Assembly: GCA_964631235.1 (NCBI GenBank)
Contig: CAZVZX010000014.1
Coordinates: 45,305-109,304 of the forward strand
DNA length: 64,000 nucleotides
Source: JARKPK01 sp964631235
GTDB taxonomy: Bacteria > Planctomycetota > Planctomycetia > Pirellulales > Thermoguttaceae
Direction: 5' to 3'
Shown here: positions 24,963 through 34,663 of the stretch, one piece after another
Numbering within the stretch: the stretch's first letter is position 1
Layout of the letters: every line of letters begins with the position of its first letter
The notes under the pieces: generated by a model
The model's database searches: none
What the model was told of the DNA's origin: nothing
What the model saw: the letters and a program-made list of their open reading frames with translations, nothing else
Position numbers and translations under genes: made by a program

Positions 24963-25619
24963 ATGGCCCGATTGATCGCCATTGGAGATGTTCACGGCTA
25001 CACGCTCGCGCTGCGCGCGTTGCTCGATTGGGTTGCGCCGACGCCGGCCGACACGCTCGTATTTTTGGGCGACTATGTGGATCGCGGGCCCGACAGCCGC
25101 GGGACGCTCGATCTGTTGATCGAACTTCAGCAAACATTGCGGATCGTGCCGCTGTTGGGCAATCACGATCACCTGTTTGCGGAGATCTGCGCGGGCCGTC
25201 TCGACCTTCGCGACGAGTGGCTGCGCTTCGGCGGGGCGCAAACCGTGGCCTCCTACGGCCGCGCGCCGGAGGACGTGCCGGCCGCGCACCTGGCGTTTTT
25301 GGCCGGCTGCCCGCGCTACTACGAAACCGAGCACCACTTTTTCGTTCATGCCAACTACGACGCCCGCACCCCGATTGCCGAGCAGCCCGGAGCGCTGTTG
25401 CTTTGGCAATCGCTGCGTGATCGGCTGCCCGGGCCGCACTACTCGGGCAAGGTAGCGATTGTCGGGCACACGGCCCAAAAGACCGGCCGCATTCTCGACC
25501 TGGGCTATTTGAAGTGCATCGATACGTACTTGTATGGCGGCGGATCGCTCACCGCGATGAATCTCACCAGCGGCGAACTGTGGCAGGTGGATCAGAACGG
25601 CCAGCGGCGGGCGACGTAG
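24963..25619 (+). CDS. Serine/threonine-type metallophosphatase (PrpA/ApaH-like)
   Basis: The protein has 218 residues from the ATG at 24963, with AGGAA upstream. All phosphoprotein-phosphatase motifs are canonical: GDVHG (8-12), GDYVDRG, GNHD, then HANYD and VGHT. It is soluble with no signal. This family dephosphorylates Ser/Thr proteins or cleaves dinucleoside tetraphosphates. It sits in the same transcription direction as the ADP-ribosylglycohydrolase, probably co-transcribed. An in-frame extension to 24801 overlaps the upstream gene and is rejected. Confidence 0.88.
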   Translation: MARLIAIGDVHGYTLALRALLDWVAPTPADTLVFLGDYVDRGPDSRGTLDLLIELQQTLRIVPLLGNHDHLFAEICAGRLDLRDEWLRFGGAQTVASYGRAPEDVPAAHLAFLAGCPRYYETEHHFFVHANYDARTPIAEQPGALLLWQSLRDRLPGPHYSGKVAIVGHTAQKTGRILDLGYLKCIDTYLYGGGSLTAMNLTSGELWQVDQNGQRRAT

Positions 25620-25751
25620 CCCCAGTCGATGCCGCGTCCGACAAGCCTGTGCGGCATCGGCTCCGGCAGCGTTGGCTCCGGCAGCATCGGCCGCGACAGC
25701 GTCGGGCCGTGCGGTAGAGCGAAGATCGGGCGCAAACGTCGGGCGCCTCGA

Positions 25752-26687
25752 TCAATTCGGTCGTTGCCAGCCGTTATAGTGGCGGCGGAGGGCCGTGCTC
25801 ACGTCGGGCCAATGCCGCTGCCAACGCGCCGAAAGCGGCTCGGCTGGCGCCCCCGAAGCGAGATCGCTCAGGTAGGCGCGAAGCTCGCGTCGAGCCTCGG
25901 GCGGGCCGTGCAGTGCGAAGTGGACGATCGCCCAGGCGTCGCGGTATTGCGCCTTGCCCATCTCTTCCGGCGAGGTGCGGCGCTCGAGGTCGTTTAAGTC
26001 GGGCGCCATGGCCCACCATGCCCGACGCTTCACCGCGGCCAAGTGCGGGCAGTCGTACGCCCGATGCTCGATCGGCTGTTCGAAGTACTCGGCCAACCCC
26101 TCATCGAGCCAGAGCGGCACGTCGGGCAGTACGGCATGAAGCATGGCATGAGTGCATTCGTGACGGAGGTCTTCGGGCAGTCGCTTGCTTTGATAGGCGA
26201 AGACCATGCCCGGTCCTTGCCCCCGAACATAAAGCGCACGGCGATAGGGCACCTGCGGCAGGTATTGTCGCAAGTAGGCCGTGTAGCTGGCCTCGCCTTG
26301 AAAGAGATAGACCTCGATCGGCTGCTTGGCGGCCGGTACGGCAAGTACTCGGGTGAGGTCGTCTTGTACGCTCCGCAGGTCGTCGAGCAGCCGTTGCCAC
26401 GGCGTCAGAGAGAACTCGGCGCGGATGACCAACGGCCCGACGGTGCGCACATCGGCCCACTCGTCGGCAGCCGCTCGAGCCGGGGCGAGGGCAATCAGAG
26501 AGCAGGGAATCAGGCAAAACCAAATCAGGCGAGCGAGGATAGGACAGGAGGGAAGCAGATTCGAGAGAATCAGGCACCACCCGCAAGGCGATTGTCGGCC
26601 CCAGCCTCGTTGTTTTCCAATGACGCACAACGTGGAGCCTGGTGGCCGGGCGTCAGTCGGGCAGAGGGGTGGGGCGATGGGGAACAT
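25752..26687 (-). CDS. Secreted gluzincin-like metalloprotease (DUF1570-like)
   Basis: The 311-residue frame has a hydrophobic export signal at about residues 50-70 ending APARA, which suggests the true start lies downstream of 26687, but no ribosome site decides it. The mature part carries HECTH (176-180) and, after the usual spacing, WLDEGLAEYFE (193-203), the zinc site of a gluzincin peptidase. The overall pattern matches the DUF1570/peptidase MA-like proteins common in planctomycetes. It is convergent with the phosphatase gene. Substrate unknown. Confidence 0.78.
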   Translation of the reverse strand: MFPIAPPLCPTDARPPGSTLCVIGKQRGWGRQSPCGWCLILSNLLPSCPILARLIWFCLIPCSLIALAPARAAADEWADVRTVGPLVIRAEFSLTPWQRLLDDLRSVQDDLTRVLAVPAAKQPIEVYLFQGEASYTAYLRQYLPQVPYRRALYVRGQGPGMVFAYQSKRLPEDLRHECTHAMLHAVLPDVPLWLDEGLAEYFEQPIEHRAYDCPHLAAVKRRAWWAMAPDLNDLERRTSPEEMGKAQYRDAWAIVHFALHGPPEARRELRAYLSDLASGAPAEPLSARWQRHWPDVSTALRRHYNGWQRPN

Positions 26688-27186
26688 CGGCGGTTTACTG
26701 CGGTAGTTCAGCGGATTGTTTGGGAAAAGCCCCGGGCGGAAATGATCATTTGCCTCTATCCCGAAAAAGAAGTCATTTCGTCATTTCGCGCCGCGCACGT
26801 GATATTCGGTTGCCGCCGAAGGCTGCGGTAGGCTCCGTCCCGACGGGATCACCGGGGTGAAAGAGTAGGGCGGGCGCCTGCGGCCGTCAAGACGAAAACT
26901 CTTTTTGGTTTCTATCCGGATCTATTCCGTATCTTATGTCCCACCATATTGTTGCGGCGACATTTGTTTCTGTAATTGCAGAAGAAATGCCCGGGAAACG
27001 CCCGTGATCATTGTGCTTCGGGACATGCCGGATGTGTATGGCCGACAGCAGGCCGCGGGGCCGGTGGTTGTCGCCAAGAAAATCACGTTCGTCGCCTTGA
27101 CAGCCGATCGATAAAGAATGTACTTTTGTATATGTGTACGGATGTTTATGTTTTGGGCGTTTTTCGGGCATCAATCGCAATTGGCG
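26688..27186. other. Intergenic region upstream of imuA
   Basis: I see nothing protein-coding that I trust. The right end holds the candidate imuA promoter. The rest has short GC-rich palindromes only. Confidence 0.5.
27097..27138 (+). promoter_or_regulatory. Candidate imuA promoter with possible SOS operator
   Basis: A perfect -35 (TTGACA, 27097-27102) is followed after 18 bp by a weak -10 (TACTTT, 27121-27126). Overlapping the -10 is an AT-rich stretch bounded by two GTAC tetramers with 12 bases between. A LexA-type repressor site is expected here from the genes downstream, but the planctomycete motif is not known to me. Confidence 0.4.
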
Positions 27187-27987
27187 ATGGATGGAATGGA
27201 TGAAAAGGCTCGCTGTGCGATTCTGCATAAGCTGCGGGAGGAAATCGGCCGGGTGGCGCGGGCGTCTGGTGCCGAACGGCCGGTTTTTTCCAGCGGATTG
27301 CCGGGCTTAGACGCCGTGTTGCCCGAGGGAGGATTTCGGGGGGGTACGCTCGTCGAGTGGGTGGTCGAGGGGGAGGGGGTGGGAGGTGAGACGCTGGCGT
27401 TGTGGGCGGCCCAACGGGCGGCGTCGAGTGGCGGCTTGATCGTGGCGGTCGATCGTCGGCAGCAGTTTTATCCACCCGCGGCGGTGCGGTGGGGGATCGA
27501 TCCGCGGCGGTTGATCATCGTACTGCCCGAAACCCACGCCGACGAACTTTGGGCGTTGGATCAAGCGTTGCGGTCGTCGGCGGTGCGGGCGGTGCTGGCG
27601 TGGCCCGAGCGGCTCGACGGCCGCGTGTATCGGCGTTTGCAGTTGGCGGCCGAGCAGGGAGGGGCTTTGGGGTTGTTGATTCGGTCGGTCGATGCCCTAC
27701 GACAGGCTTCGTGGGCCGAGGTGCGGCTGCTCGTCGGCGCGGTTGCCGCGGGCAGCGGCGGTTCGCTGCGTCCGGAAACTGAGGGAGCGGCCGCGGCCGT
27801 GGCCGAGGGTGAACCGCTGCCTCTGCCGTCGGCCCGGCGATTGCGCGTGGCGGTGCTCAGAACACGTCATCGTTTGTACGGCAGAGAGGTAGAGATCGAG
27901 GTGGACGATGAAGCGGGTTCTTTGCGCGTGGTTTCCGCAATGGGCGATTCAACGATGGCGACTTGCCGAAAGGACGCGAGGCCATGA
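27187..27987 (+). CDS. imuA: ImuA, RecA-like mutasome component
   Basis: The protein has about 266 residues. I prefer the ATG at 27187 because the in-frame ATG at 27118 lies within the predicted promoter. The recognisable core is FSSGLPGLDAVLPEGGFRGG, which introduces a RecA/SulA-like fold, then LALWAAQRAASSGGLIVAVD. ImuA partners ImuB and DnaE2 in SOS-induced translesion synthesis. The gene's 3' end overlaps the imuB start by 80 bases, and the three genes run in the order imuA-imuB-dnaE2. Confidence 0.85.
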   Translation: MDGMDEKARCAILHKLREEIGRVARASGAERPVFSSGLPGLDAVLPEGGFRGGTLVEWVVEGEGVGGETLALWAAQRAASSGGLIVAVDRRQQFYPPAAVRWGIDPRRLIIVLPETHADELWALDQALRSSAVRAVLAWPERLDGRVYRRLQLAAEQGGALGLLIRSVDALRQASWAEVRLLVGAVAAGSGGSLRPETEGAAAAVAEGEPLPLPSARRLRVAVLRTRHRLYGREVEIEVDDEAGSLRVVSAMGDSTMATCRKDARP

Positions 27988-29785
27988 CGCCAACGGCAGC
28001 GATGCCGCCACAGCACACCGCACCAAGCAGGTGCCGCAGGTGTCGCGGTTGTCGCGGGCCGCGATGCATCCCGCGTTGGCCGCGACGACGGCCGGCAGGT
28101 CCGAAATCAGCAGCAAGTTCGAGGTTGGCGCGTTTGAACTTGGCCATTCCAACGCGACGGACAAACCCGACGTTGGCGGCACGTTCGACATGAGCGGCAA
28201 GCCTGAGGCCGGCGCGTTTGATGCCGTGCCGCGTGCAGTGGTTGCCCACCTGCAAGGACGCCAGCGAGTGCGTCTTTGTTCGGCGGCTGCTCGTGCCCTG
28301 GGCGTGCGGCCGGGGATGCCGCTGGCCGAGGCCCGGGCCGTGGCGCCGTCGCTGGTTGTTGCCTTCGACGACCCGCAGGCCGACCGCAACGAATTGGTCC
28401 GCTGGGCGGCCTGGTGCGAGCAGTTCAGTCCTTTGGTGGGCATCGCCTCGCCTGACGACGAATCGCTGCTGCTCGATATTACCGGGCTGGAACATCTTTT
28501 CGGCAGCGAACGGGCATTGGCCGAGCAGTTGGCCGCAGGGCTGCGTCGTCAGGGGCTTTACGCCCAACTGGCGATTGCCGACACCGTGGGAGCGGCCTTT
28601 GCCGCGGCGCACCAATGCAGCATGCACCGCAAGACCGCGCCGAAGCGCGCATCGAAGGCCTCGCCCGTGCGCGCCGCGCAAGGCGGGGAATCGTTGCCGC
28701 TGCTGATCTTGACGCCGGGCGATGCGACGGCGCTGGAGGCGTTGAGCATTCTCGGCTTGCGATTGTCCGACGAAGCGGCATTGCTGCTGTTGCGATTGGG
28801 GATCGAACGGATCGGGGCCTTGGCGGCGCTGCCGCGGTGCGAGGTGAGCCGGCGCTTGGGCGCCGAAGTTGTACTGCGATTGGAACAGGCGTTGGGCCAG
28901 CGGCCCGAGCCGATCGAAGCCTGTCGGCCGGCGGAGATTCCCCGCGCCTGCTGGGATGCCGACGACCGATGGCTGACCACGCGCGACGAAGTCGTCGCGG
29001 TGTGTGAGCGGTTGTTCCGCCCGCTGGCCGAGCAACTGGCCCACGTTGGCCGCGGCGCGCTGCGGGTGTTTTGCCGGCTGGAGTGCATCGGGGCAGGGCA
29101 GGGCGATTGCGGCGCGGCGGCTCGGCCCGGGGGGTCGCTGGCCGTCGGTTTGTTCGCCCCCAGCGCTTCGGCGTCCCAGTGGCTGGGGCTTTTGTCGCTG
29201 CAATGCGAGCGGTTGTCGCTGCCCGGACCGGTGTCGCGTGTCGAGGTGTCGATTCCGCTGACCGCGCCGCTTGTTTCTTATCAATCCACTCTTTGGGGTG
29301 AACGCACTACCGAAGATGTTCCGCGCGGCGGCGCGGACCTGATCGAACGGTTGTGCAGCCGATTGGGCGGCCGAGCGGTGTGCGGCGTGCGATTGACCAA
29401 AGAGCCGCTGCCCGAGGCGGGGTGGCGCGCCGCGGCATTGACGGCCCGCCGGCGAGAGGGCGCAGCCTGTGCGAGCCATGCCGGCGCTTCGCGGCGAACT
29501 GCCGCGGTGCGGTCGATTCCGCCGCGGCCGCTGGCGTTGTTTCGCGCGCCGCAGCCGGTTGATCGCGTCTTGTGCGGGCCCGACGGCTTGCCGCGGCGTT
29601 TCCAATACGGTAGTCGATGGTGCGCGATCGTCGCCGTTGCCGGCCCGGAGCGCATTGTTACCGGATGGTGGCGCGGACGAACCATCGCCCGCGACTATTA
29701 TCGCGTGCAAACATCGTCCGGCAGGCGCTACTGGCTGTTTCGGTCGCGCGATCGCCGTTGGTATCTCCACGGCCGATTCGATTGA
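27908..29785 (+). CDS. imuB: ImuB, catalytically inactive Y-family polymerase homologue
   Basis: The protein has 625 residues; the ATG follows GAGGTGG at close spacing. It starts MKRVLCAWFPQWAIQRW, the ImuB N-terminus, which lacks the DxD metal ligands of active Y-family polymerases. Typical ImuB motifs follow: GVRPGMPLAEARAV, WCEQFSPLVGI, LLLDITGLEHLFG, and a C-terminal PRPLALFRAPQPVDR region. An unusual insertion of about 80 residues (roughly 23-106, low complexity with repeated GAF and KPE/KPD motifs) separates the first strand from the HLQGRQRV segment. ImuB is expected to bridge the beta clamp, ImuA and DnaE2 at lesions. Confidence 0.9.
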   Translation: MKRVLCAWFPQWAIQRWRLAERTRGHDANGSDAATAHRTKQVPQVSRLSRAAMHPALAATTAGRSEISSKFEVGAFELGHSNATDKPDVGGTFDMSGKPEAGAFDAVPRAVVAHLQGRQRVRLCSAAARALGVRPGMPLAEARAVAPSLVVAFDDPQADRNELVRWAAWCEQFSPLVGIASPDDESLLLDITGLEHLFGSERALAEQLAAGLRRQGLYAQLAIADTVGAAFAAAHQCSMHRKTAPKRASKASPVRAAQGGESLPLLILTPGDATALEALSILGLRLSDEAALLLLRLGIERIGALAALPRCEVSRRLGAEVVLRLEQALGQRPEPIEACRPAEIPRACWDADDRWLTTRDEVVAVCERLFRPLAEQLAHVGRGALRVFCRLECIGAGQGDCGAAARPGGSLAVGLFAPSASASQWLGLLSLQCERLSLPGPVSRVEVSIPLTAPLVSYQSTLWGERTTEDVPRGGADLIERLCSRLGGRAVCGVRLTKEPLPEAGWRAAALTARRREGAACASHAGASRRTAAVRSIPPRPLALFRAPQPVDRVLCGPDGLPRRFQYGSRWCAIVAVAGPERIVTGWWRGRTIARDYYRVQTSSGRRYWLFRSRDRRWYLHGRFD

Positions 29786-29844
29786 TCGAATCAGTCGAAT
29801 CGCCGCGACGACGTTGTTGCCGAGTTTGCGATTGGCGATCTGCC

Positions 29845-32800
29845 ATGTACGCCGAGTTGCATGCGTTGACGAATTTCACGTTTCTCGAAGGGGCATCGCA
29901 CCCGGATGAACTGGTTGCGCGCGCCGCCGAACTGGGATACGCCGCGCTGGCGATTACCGATCGCCAGAGTTTGGCCGGGATGGTCCGCGGGCATCGCGCG
30001 GCGAAAGAGGCCGGGCTGAAGCTGCTGATCGGCGCCGAGATCCACCCGCGCGACGCCTGGCCGGCGGTGCTGCTGGCCACGGATCGGGCCGCCTATGGGC
30101 GATTGGCGCGGTTGCTCACCGTGGGTTGCCGCCGGGCGGCGAAAGGCGCCTGCGAGTTGTCTTGGGACGACGTGGCCGCGCACGCCGATGGTTTGCTGGC
30201 TTGCGTGCTTGCGTCGCCCGATTGGTCATTCGATCCGTCCGATCCATCTGATCCGTCCGGTCCGAACGTCGGAGCACATGATGATGCGAAAACACCAGAT
30301 CGTCGTCGTGCGGAATCGCCTCGGCGGCCGCTCGAGGGCAGCGAGATCGACGCCGCCGAGTTGGCCCGCTACCGCGACGTATTCGGCGACCGCTGCTACC
30401 TGCTGGCCGAGCTGCATCACGGCCCGAGCGACGCCCGGCGGTTGGCTCGCTGGAGCGATCTGGCGCGGCGGCAGCGCGTGCCGCTGGCGGCCGGGGGCGG
30501 AGTGTGTTACCACGCGGCCTCGCGGCAGCCGTTGCACGATGTGCTGCGGGCGATCCGCCACGGAACGGTCGTCGGCGACCGGCGGGCGGCATTGCATCCG
30601 AACGCCGAGCGGCACCTGAAGTCGCCGCAACAGATGGCCGCGCTGTTCGCCGCGGCGCCGCGGGCCGTCGCCGTTGCGGCCGAGGCGGCCGAGCGGTGCC
30701 GTTTTTCGCTCGACGAACTGCGATACGAGTATCCCGAGGAGCTTGCCCCGCCGGGCCGCACGCCGTTCGAGTATTTGACGGAACTGACCTGGGCCGGCGC
30801 GCGGCAACGCTGGCCCGAGGGCGTTCCGCCGCGGGTGCGCGGGTTGCTCGAACACGAGTTGCAGTTGATCGGTCAATTGCGCTACGAGGCCTACTTTCTC
30901 ACCGTATGGGACTTGGTGCAGTTTGCGCGGCGTCGGGGGATTTTGTGCCAGGGCCGCGGCTCGGCGGCCAATTCGGCCGTGTGCTACTGTCTGGGGATCA
31001 CGGCCGTCGATCCGTCGCGGATGGATCTGCTGTTCGAGCGATTCATCAGCCGCGAGCGCGCCGAGGCGCCGGATATCGACGTGGACTTCGAACACCGCCG
31101 CCGCGAAGAGGTGCTGCAATACATCTACGAAAAGTACGGACGCGATCGCAGCGGCATGACGGCCGAGGTGATCTGCTACCGCCCGCGTTCCGCGGTGCGC
31201 GACGTGGGCAAGGCGCTGGGGCTTTCGCTCGACCGTGTCGATGCCCTCTGCGCGAAGCTCGACCATTATCACCATGCCGACGATCTGCCCGAACGCTGCC
31301 GCGAGGCGGGGATCGACCCCGAGGGCATGTTGGGCCGGCGGTTGGTAACGCTGGTGCGGCAGTTGATCGGGTTTCCTCGCCATCTCTCGCAGCATACCGG
31401 CGGAATGGTCATCACCCGTGGCCCGTTGTGCGAGTTGGTGCCGATCGAAAACGCCGCCATGCCGGGCCGCACCGTGATCCAATGGGATAAGAACGACCTG
31501 GACGAGCTGGACATTCTCAAAGTGGACTGCTTGGCGCTGGGAATGCTCAGCGCGCTGAGCAAGTGCTTCCAGTTGATCGAGCGGCACGACGGGGTGCGAC
31601 TCTCGCCGGCCGACATCCCCGAAGGCGACGAACCTACCTACGACATGATCTGCCGGGCCGACACGATCGGCGTCTTTCAGATCGAAAGCCGCGCACAGAT
31701 GAGCATGTTGCCCCGTTTGCGCCCGCGGAACTTCTACGACCTGGTGATCGAAGTGGCGATCGTGCGTCCCGGTCCGATCCAGGGGCAGATGGTTCATCCC
31801 TATCTGCGTCGGCGCTGCGGCGAAGAGAAGCCGACCTACCCGAACGAAGCGATACGCAACGTGCTGGAAAAGACGCTGGGCGTTCCCCTTTTTCAAGAGC
31901 AGGCGATGCGGTTGGCCATCGTGGCCGCCGGCTTCACCCCCGGCGAGGCCGACCGGCTTCGCCGCGCGTTCGGGGCGTGGCGCCGGCCGGGCGTCATCGA
32001 CGAGTTTCGGGCCAAATTGATCGAAGGCATGACCGCCCGCGGCTATTCGCCCCAGTTCGCGCAGACGCTGTTCGAGCAGATTCGCGGGTTCGGCGACTAC
32101 GGCTTTCCGGAATCCCATGCCGCCAGCTTCGCGCTGCTGGTGTATGTGTCAGCTTGGTTGAAGCGGCACTATCCGGCCGCCTTCTTCTGCGCGTTGTTGA
32201 ATAGCCAACCGATGGGCTTCTATGCGCCCGCCCAATTGGTGCGCGATGCCCAGCGCCACGGCGTCGAGGTGCGGCCGGCCGATGTGAACTTCAGCCGTTG
32301 GGAATGCACATTGGAACCGGCCGAGGCCGGCGGCGCGGCGGCGCAATCGAGTCGAACGTTGCCGCAGGCCGAAGGCGAATCGCCTGCGGTCGAACGCAGT
32401 CGTTGGGCGCTTCGCTTGGGACTGTCGCTGGTGAAGCATCTTTCGGCCGCCGATGCCGAGGCGATTGTCGCCGCGCGCAAGGCCGGGCCGTTCCGCTCGC
32501 TCGACGAACTGGCCCGGCGCAGCGGGCTGCCGCGCGCCGTGCTGATGCGTTTGGCCGAGGGCGGGGTGTGCGCATCGCTGCGGCCCGATCGTCGCGGCGC
32601 GCTGTGGGACGCACTGCTGCCGGCCGAGGGCCCGTTGCCGCTGTTCGCCCGCGAGGTCGAGCCGACGGAGCTTCTTCCGCCCGATGCGCGGCACGAGCCT
32701 CAGCCGGCCGAGGCATCGCCGCTAACGGTATCATCTTCGCCGGAATCTGCGTCTGCTTTGTCGCCACTTTCACCGCTGCATTCGGTGCCGTTACCGGCAT

Positions 32801-33237
32801 CGCCGCTGCCGCCGCTGTCGGAGGCGGCCGAAGTGCTTGCCGACTATCGCACGCAATCGCTTTCGCTTCGCGGCCATCCGATGAAGTTCCTGCGGCCATC
32901 GCTTGGGCGGCGCGGGGTGCTTTCGGCCGCCGAGTTGGCGGCCGTCGAAAATGGGCGGCGCGCGGCAGTGGCCGGCATCGTGCTCGTGCGGCAGCGGCCC
33001 GGAACGGCCAAGGGCATTACGTTTTTCACGCTCGAAGACGAAAGCGGATCGGCCAATCTGATTGTCCGTCCCCATGTTTGGCAACGATGCCGCGCGGCGG
33101 CGCGGAATGCCGTGGTTCTGCTGGCCGCCGGGCGGGTGCAGCGCCAGGGAGAGGTGATCCACCTGCTGGCCACGCACTTGGAAGACCTCTCGGCCCAGAT
33201 GACCGGCTTAGAAACCTGTTCTCGTGATTTTTGCTAA
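29845..33237 (+). CDS. dnaE2: DnaE2, error-prone DNA polymerase III alpha homologue
   Basis: The protein has 1130 residues from the ATG at 29845, 59 bases after imuB. The N-terminal PHP domain starts MYAELHALTNFTFLEGAS. The C-family polymerase core has GRGSAANSAVCYCLGI and the catalytic aspartates in PDIDVD near residues 410-415. The C-terminal OB-fold ends SRDFC, close to the SRDFx end typical of DnaE2. Two low-complexity insertions are unusual: residues about 127-168 with a DPSDPSDPSGP run, and a Ser/Pro/Leu-rich stretch near 945-1000 before the OB-fold. It replicates across damaged DNA after SOS induction with ImuA/ImuB. Confidence 0.94.
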   Translation: MYAELHALTNFTFLEGASHPDELVARAAELGYAALAITDRQSLAGMVRGHRAAKEAGLKLLIGAEIHPRDAWPAVLLATDRAAYGRLARLLTVGCRRAAKGACELSWDDVAAHADGLLACVLASPDWSFDPSDPSDPSGPNVGAHDDAKTPDRRRAESPRRPLEGSEIDAAELARYRDVFGDRCYLLAELHHGPSDARRLARWSDLARRQRVPLAAGGGVCYHAASRQPLHDVLRAIRHGTVVGDRRAALHPNAERHLKSPQQMAALFAAAPRAVAVAAEAAERCRFSLDELRYEYPEELAPPGRTPFEYLTELTWAGARQRWPEGVPPRVRGLLEHELQLIGQLRYEAYFLTVWDLVQFARRRGILCQGRGSAANSAVCYCLGITAVDPSRMDLLFERFISRERAEAPDIDVDFEHRRREEVLQYIYEKYGRDRSGMTAEVICYRPRSAVRDVGKALGLSLDRVDALCAKLDHYHHADDLPERCREAGIDPEGMLGRRLVTLVRQLIGFPRHLSQHTGGMVITRGPLCELVPIENAAMPGRTVIQWDKNDLDELDILKVDCLALGMLSALSKCFQLIERHDGVRLSPADIPEGDEPTYDMICRADTIGVFQIESRAQMSMLPRLRPRNFYDLVIEVAIVRPGPIQGQMVHPYLRRRCGEEKPTYPNEAIRNVLEKTLGVPLFQEQAMRLAIVAAGFTPGEADRLRRAFGAWRRPGVIDEFRAKLIEGMTARGYSPQFAQTLFEQIRGFGDYGFPESHAASFALLVYVSAWLKRHYPAAFFCALLNSQPMGFYAPAQLVRDAQRHGVEVRPADVNFSRWECTLEPAEAGGAAAQSSRTLPQAEGESPAVERSRWALRLGLSLVKHLSAADAEAIVAARKAGPFRSLDELARRSGLPRAVLMRLAEGGVCASLRPDRRGALWDALLPAEGPLPLFAREVEPTELLPPDARHEPQPAEASPLTVSSSPESASALSPLSPLHSVPLPASPLPPLSEAAEVLADYRTQSLSLRGHPMKFLRPSLGRRGVLSAAELAAVENGRRAAVAGIVLVRQRPGTAKGITFFTLEDESGSANLIVRPHVWQRCRAAARNAVVLLAAGRVQRQGEVIHLLATHLEDLSAQMTGLETCSRDFC

Positions 33238-33631
33238 GCGAAGTTGAACAAACAGGCTGATTGACTGTACTTCTGTGCGCTTAGATGCCGTTGGCGGAAT
33301 GCCCGTGGCGATTACTTTGCTGCGTTGGACGGAAAGGCGCCGATCGATGGCGTGCCCGTGCCCCTTGTTGCCCGGCCATCGGTTCAGTAAAATGCTTGGT
33401 TTCCCTGGCGGGCGGCTGCTCGACCTGGGCGGCCACCGTGGGGTTCGGCTACGTCACCGTCAACCGAAGTTGCACGGGCGGCACACGAACGATCGACCTC
33501 GCACGGCGTGAAGTGATTTCCTTTCTTTGCCGAAGAAATGCAATCATTTCAACGCGCGAGGAACACTAAGAGAAGAACGCATCTCGGCTTTCGGCCGACA
33601 GACACATTGTTCTTACGGACGACGACGGATC
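33238..33631. other. Intergenic region before rplU
   Basis: No gene seen. A perfect small hairpin GAAATG-CAAT-CATTTC lies at about 33535-33550, in the rplU leader; its role is unknown. Confidence 0.45.
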
Positions 33632-33949
33632 ATGATCTACGCTATTATTGAAGACGGCGGTCGGCAGTATCGAGTGGAAGAGGGCGCCGAGCTGGATATC
33701 GACCTTCGCGAGGCGTCGGCCGGCGATCGGATCACCTTCGACCGCGTGTTGCTGGTTCGCAAAGATGATTCGGTCGTGGTTGGGCAGCCGTTGGTTTCGG
33801 GCAGCTCGGTCGAGGCCGAGGTTGTTTCCGTTGTCCCCGGCCCGAAGCTGGTCATTCAGAAGTTCCGCCGTCGGAAGAACTACCGCCGTCGTACCGGCCA
33901 TCGGCAACTCTACACGCGCGTGAAGATCAACAAGATCATTGCCGGCTGA
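33632..33949 (+). CDS. rplU: Ribosomal protein bL21
   Basis: The 105-residue protein has the standard bL21 length: MIYAIIEDGGRQYRVEEGAE at the start and the basic KFRRRKNYRRRTGHRQ segment that contacts 23S rRNA. The ATG at 33632 has only a weak GGA site. In most bacteria rpmA (bL27) follows directly; here no rpmA lies within the next kilobase, so the usual rplU-rpmA-obg order is broken. Confidence 0.96.
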   Translation: MIYAIIEDGGRQYRVEEGAELDIDLREASAGDRITFDRVLLVRKDDSVVVGQPLVSGSSVEAEVVSVVPGPKLVIQKFRRRKNYRRRTGHRQLYTRVKINKIIAG

Positions 33950-34663
33950 TCGTCCTCTAAGTGGCTCTAATACCCCCCCTTGGTGCTCTCGGCTCTGCGC
34001 GTTGCCTTTGCCTCGCACGGAGTGGGGAGAGTATGTATTGTTGAGCCTCCAACAAAACCGCGAAAAACAGGTGGTTTGAACGGCGATCACGTGCAATCGG
34101 CCGCTTCGCTGTGCCGGCGGCCCCTTTCGCGATCTTGTGGACCTCTTTATTCCTCGCGCGGCTTGGAATGTTCCGCTTTTCCTCGAAGCGAAATGGCGGT
34201 CGTTTCCGCCCGCGAGAAGTATTTCAGTCCGCGAGAAGAATAGGTATTGCGGCAACGTTGCGAACCGTCTTCGCCTTCCTCGGTTCTTTGGAGCACCGGG
34301 GCGTATCTTTCGAGCGGGCTTCGCTCGCGCCCAACGAACGCGCCCTGCGGGAATCGCCGGGCTGTTTTGCGCCCACGTTCGGCCTGATTCATCGACCGGC
34401 GCGAGAGGCAATTCGCCGGCCGGCCCTGCGTCGCGATGGCCGCGCCGGGTAGTCTCGAAAGGAATGCGGCAAAACGTCGCGTTTGAATCAGAGTCGATTA
34501 CTCCCGAGCAACGCGTATCCCAGTGCTGAAGTTCCCGCGGCGCGGTACACTAAGCAGAGACGGCTCCGGTGACAGGATTTGCGAATTGCTGTTCTCGCCG
34601 GTTCGCCTGTAGTGTGAGAGACCATCTGCTCGACCGGCTATCACTCGGAGAGAGGTTGGACGC
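33950..34663. other. Intergenic region, 0.7 kb
   Basis: It contains copy B of the dispersed repeat (34054-34146). Beyond that I see only degenerate palindromes (CCTCGCGCGG and CCGCGAGAAG near 34150-34230) and no gene. Confidence 0.5.
34054..34146 (+). repeat. Dispersed ~100-bp repeat, copy B
   Basis: Head AAAACCGCGAAAAACAGG and GGTTTGAACGG; body GTGCAATCGGCCGCTTCGCT then GTGCCGGCGGCC; tail TTGTGGACCTCTTTA. It is the same order as copy A. Confidence 0.75.

Noticed and set aside
26905..27114. A 69-residue frame ending just before imuA
   Set aside because: Cys-rich N-terminal half, no ribosome site, and it covers the predicted imuA promoter.
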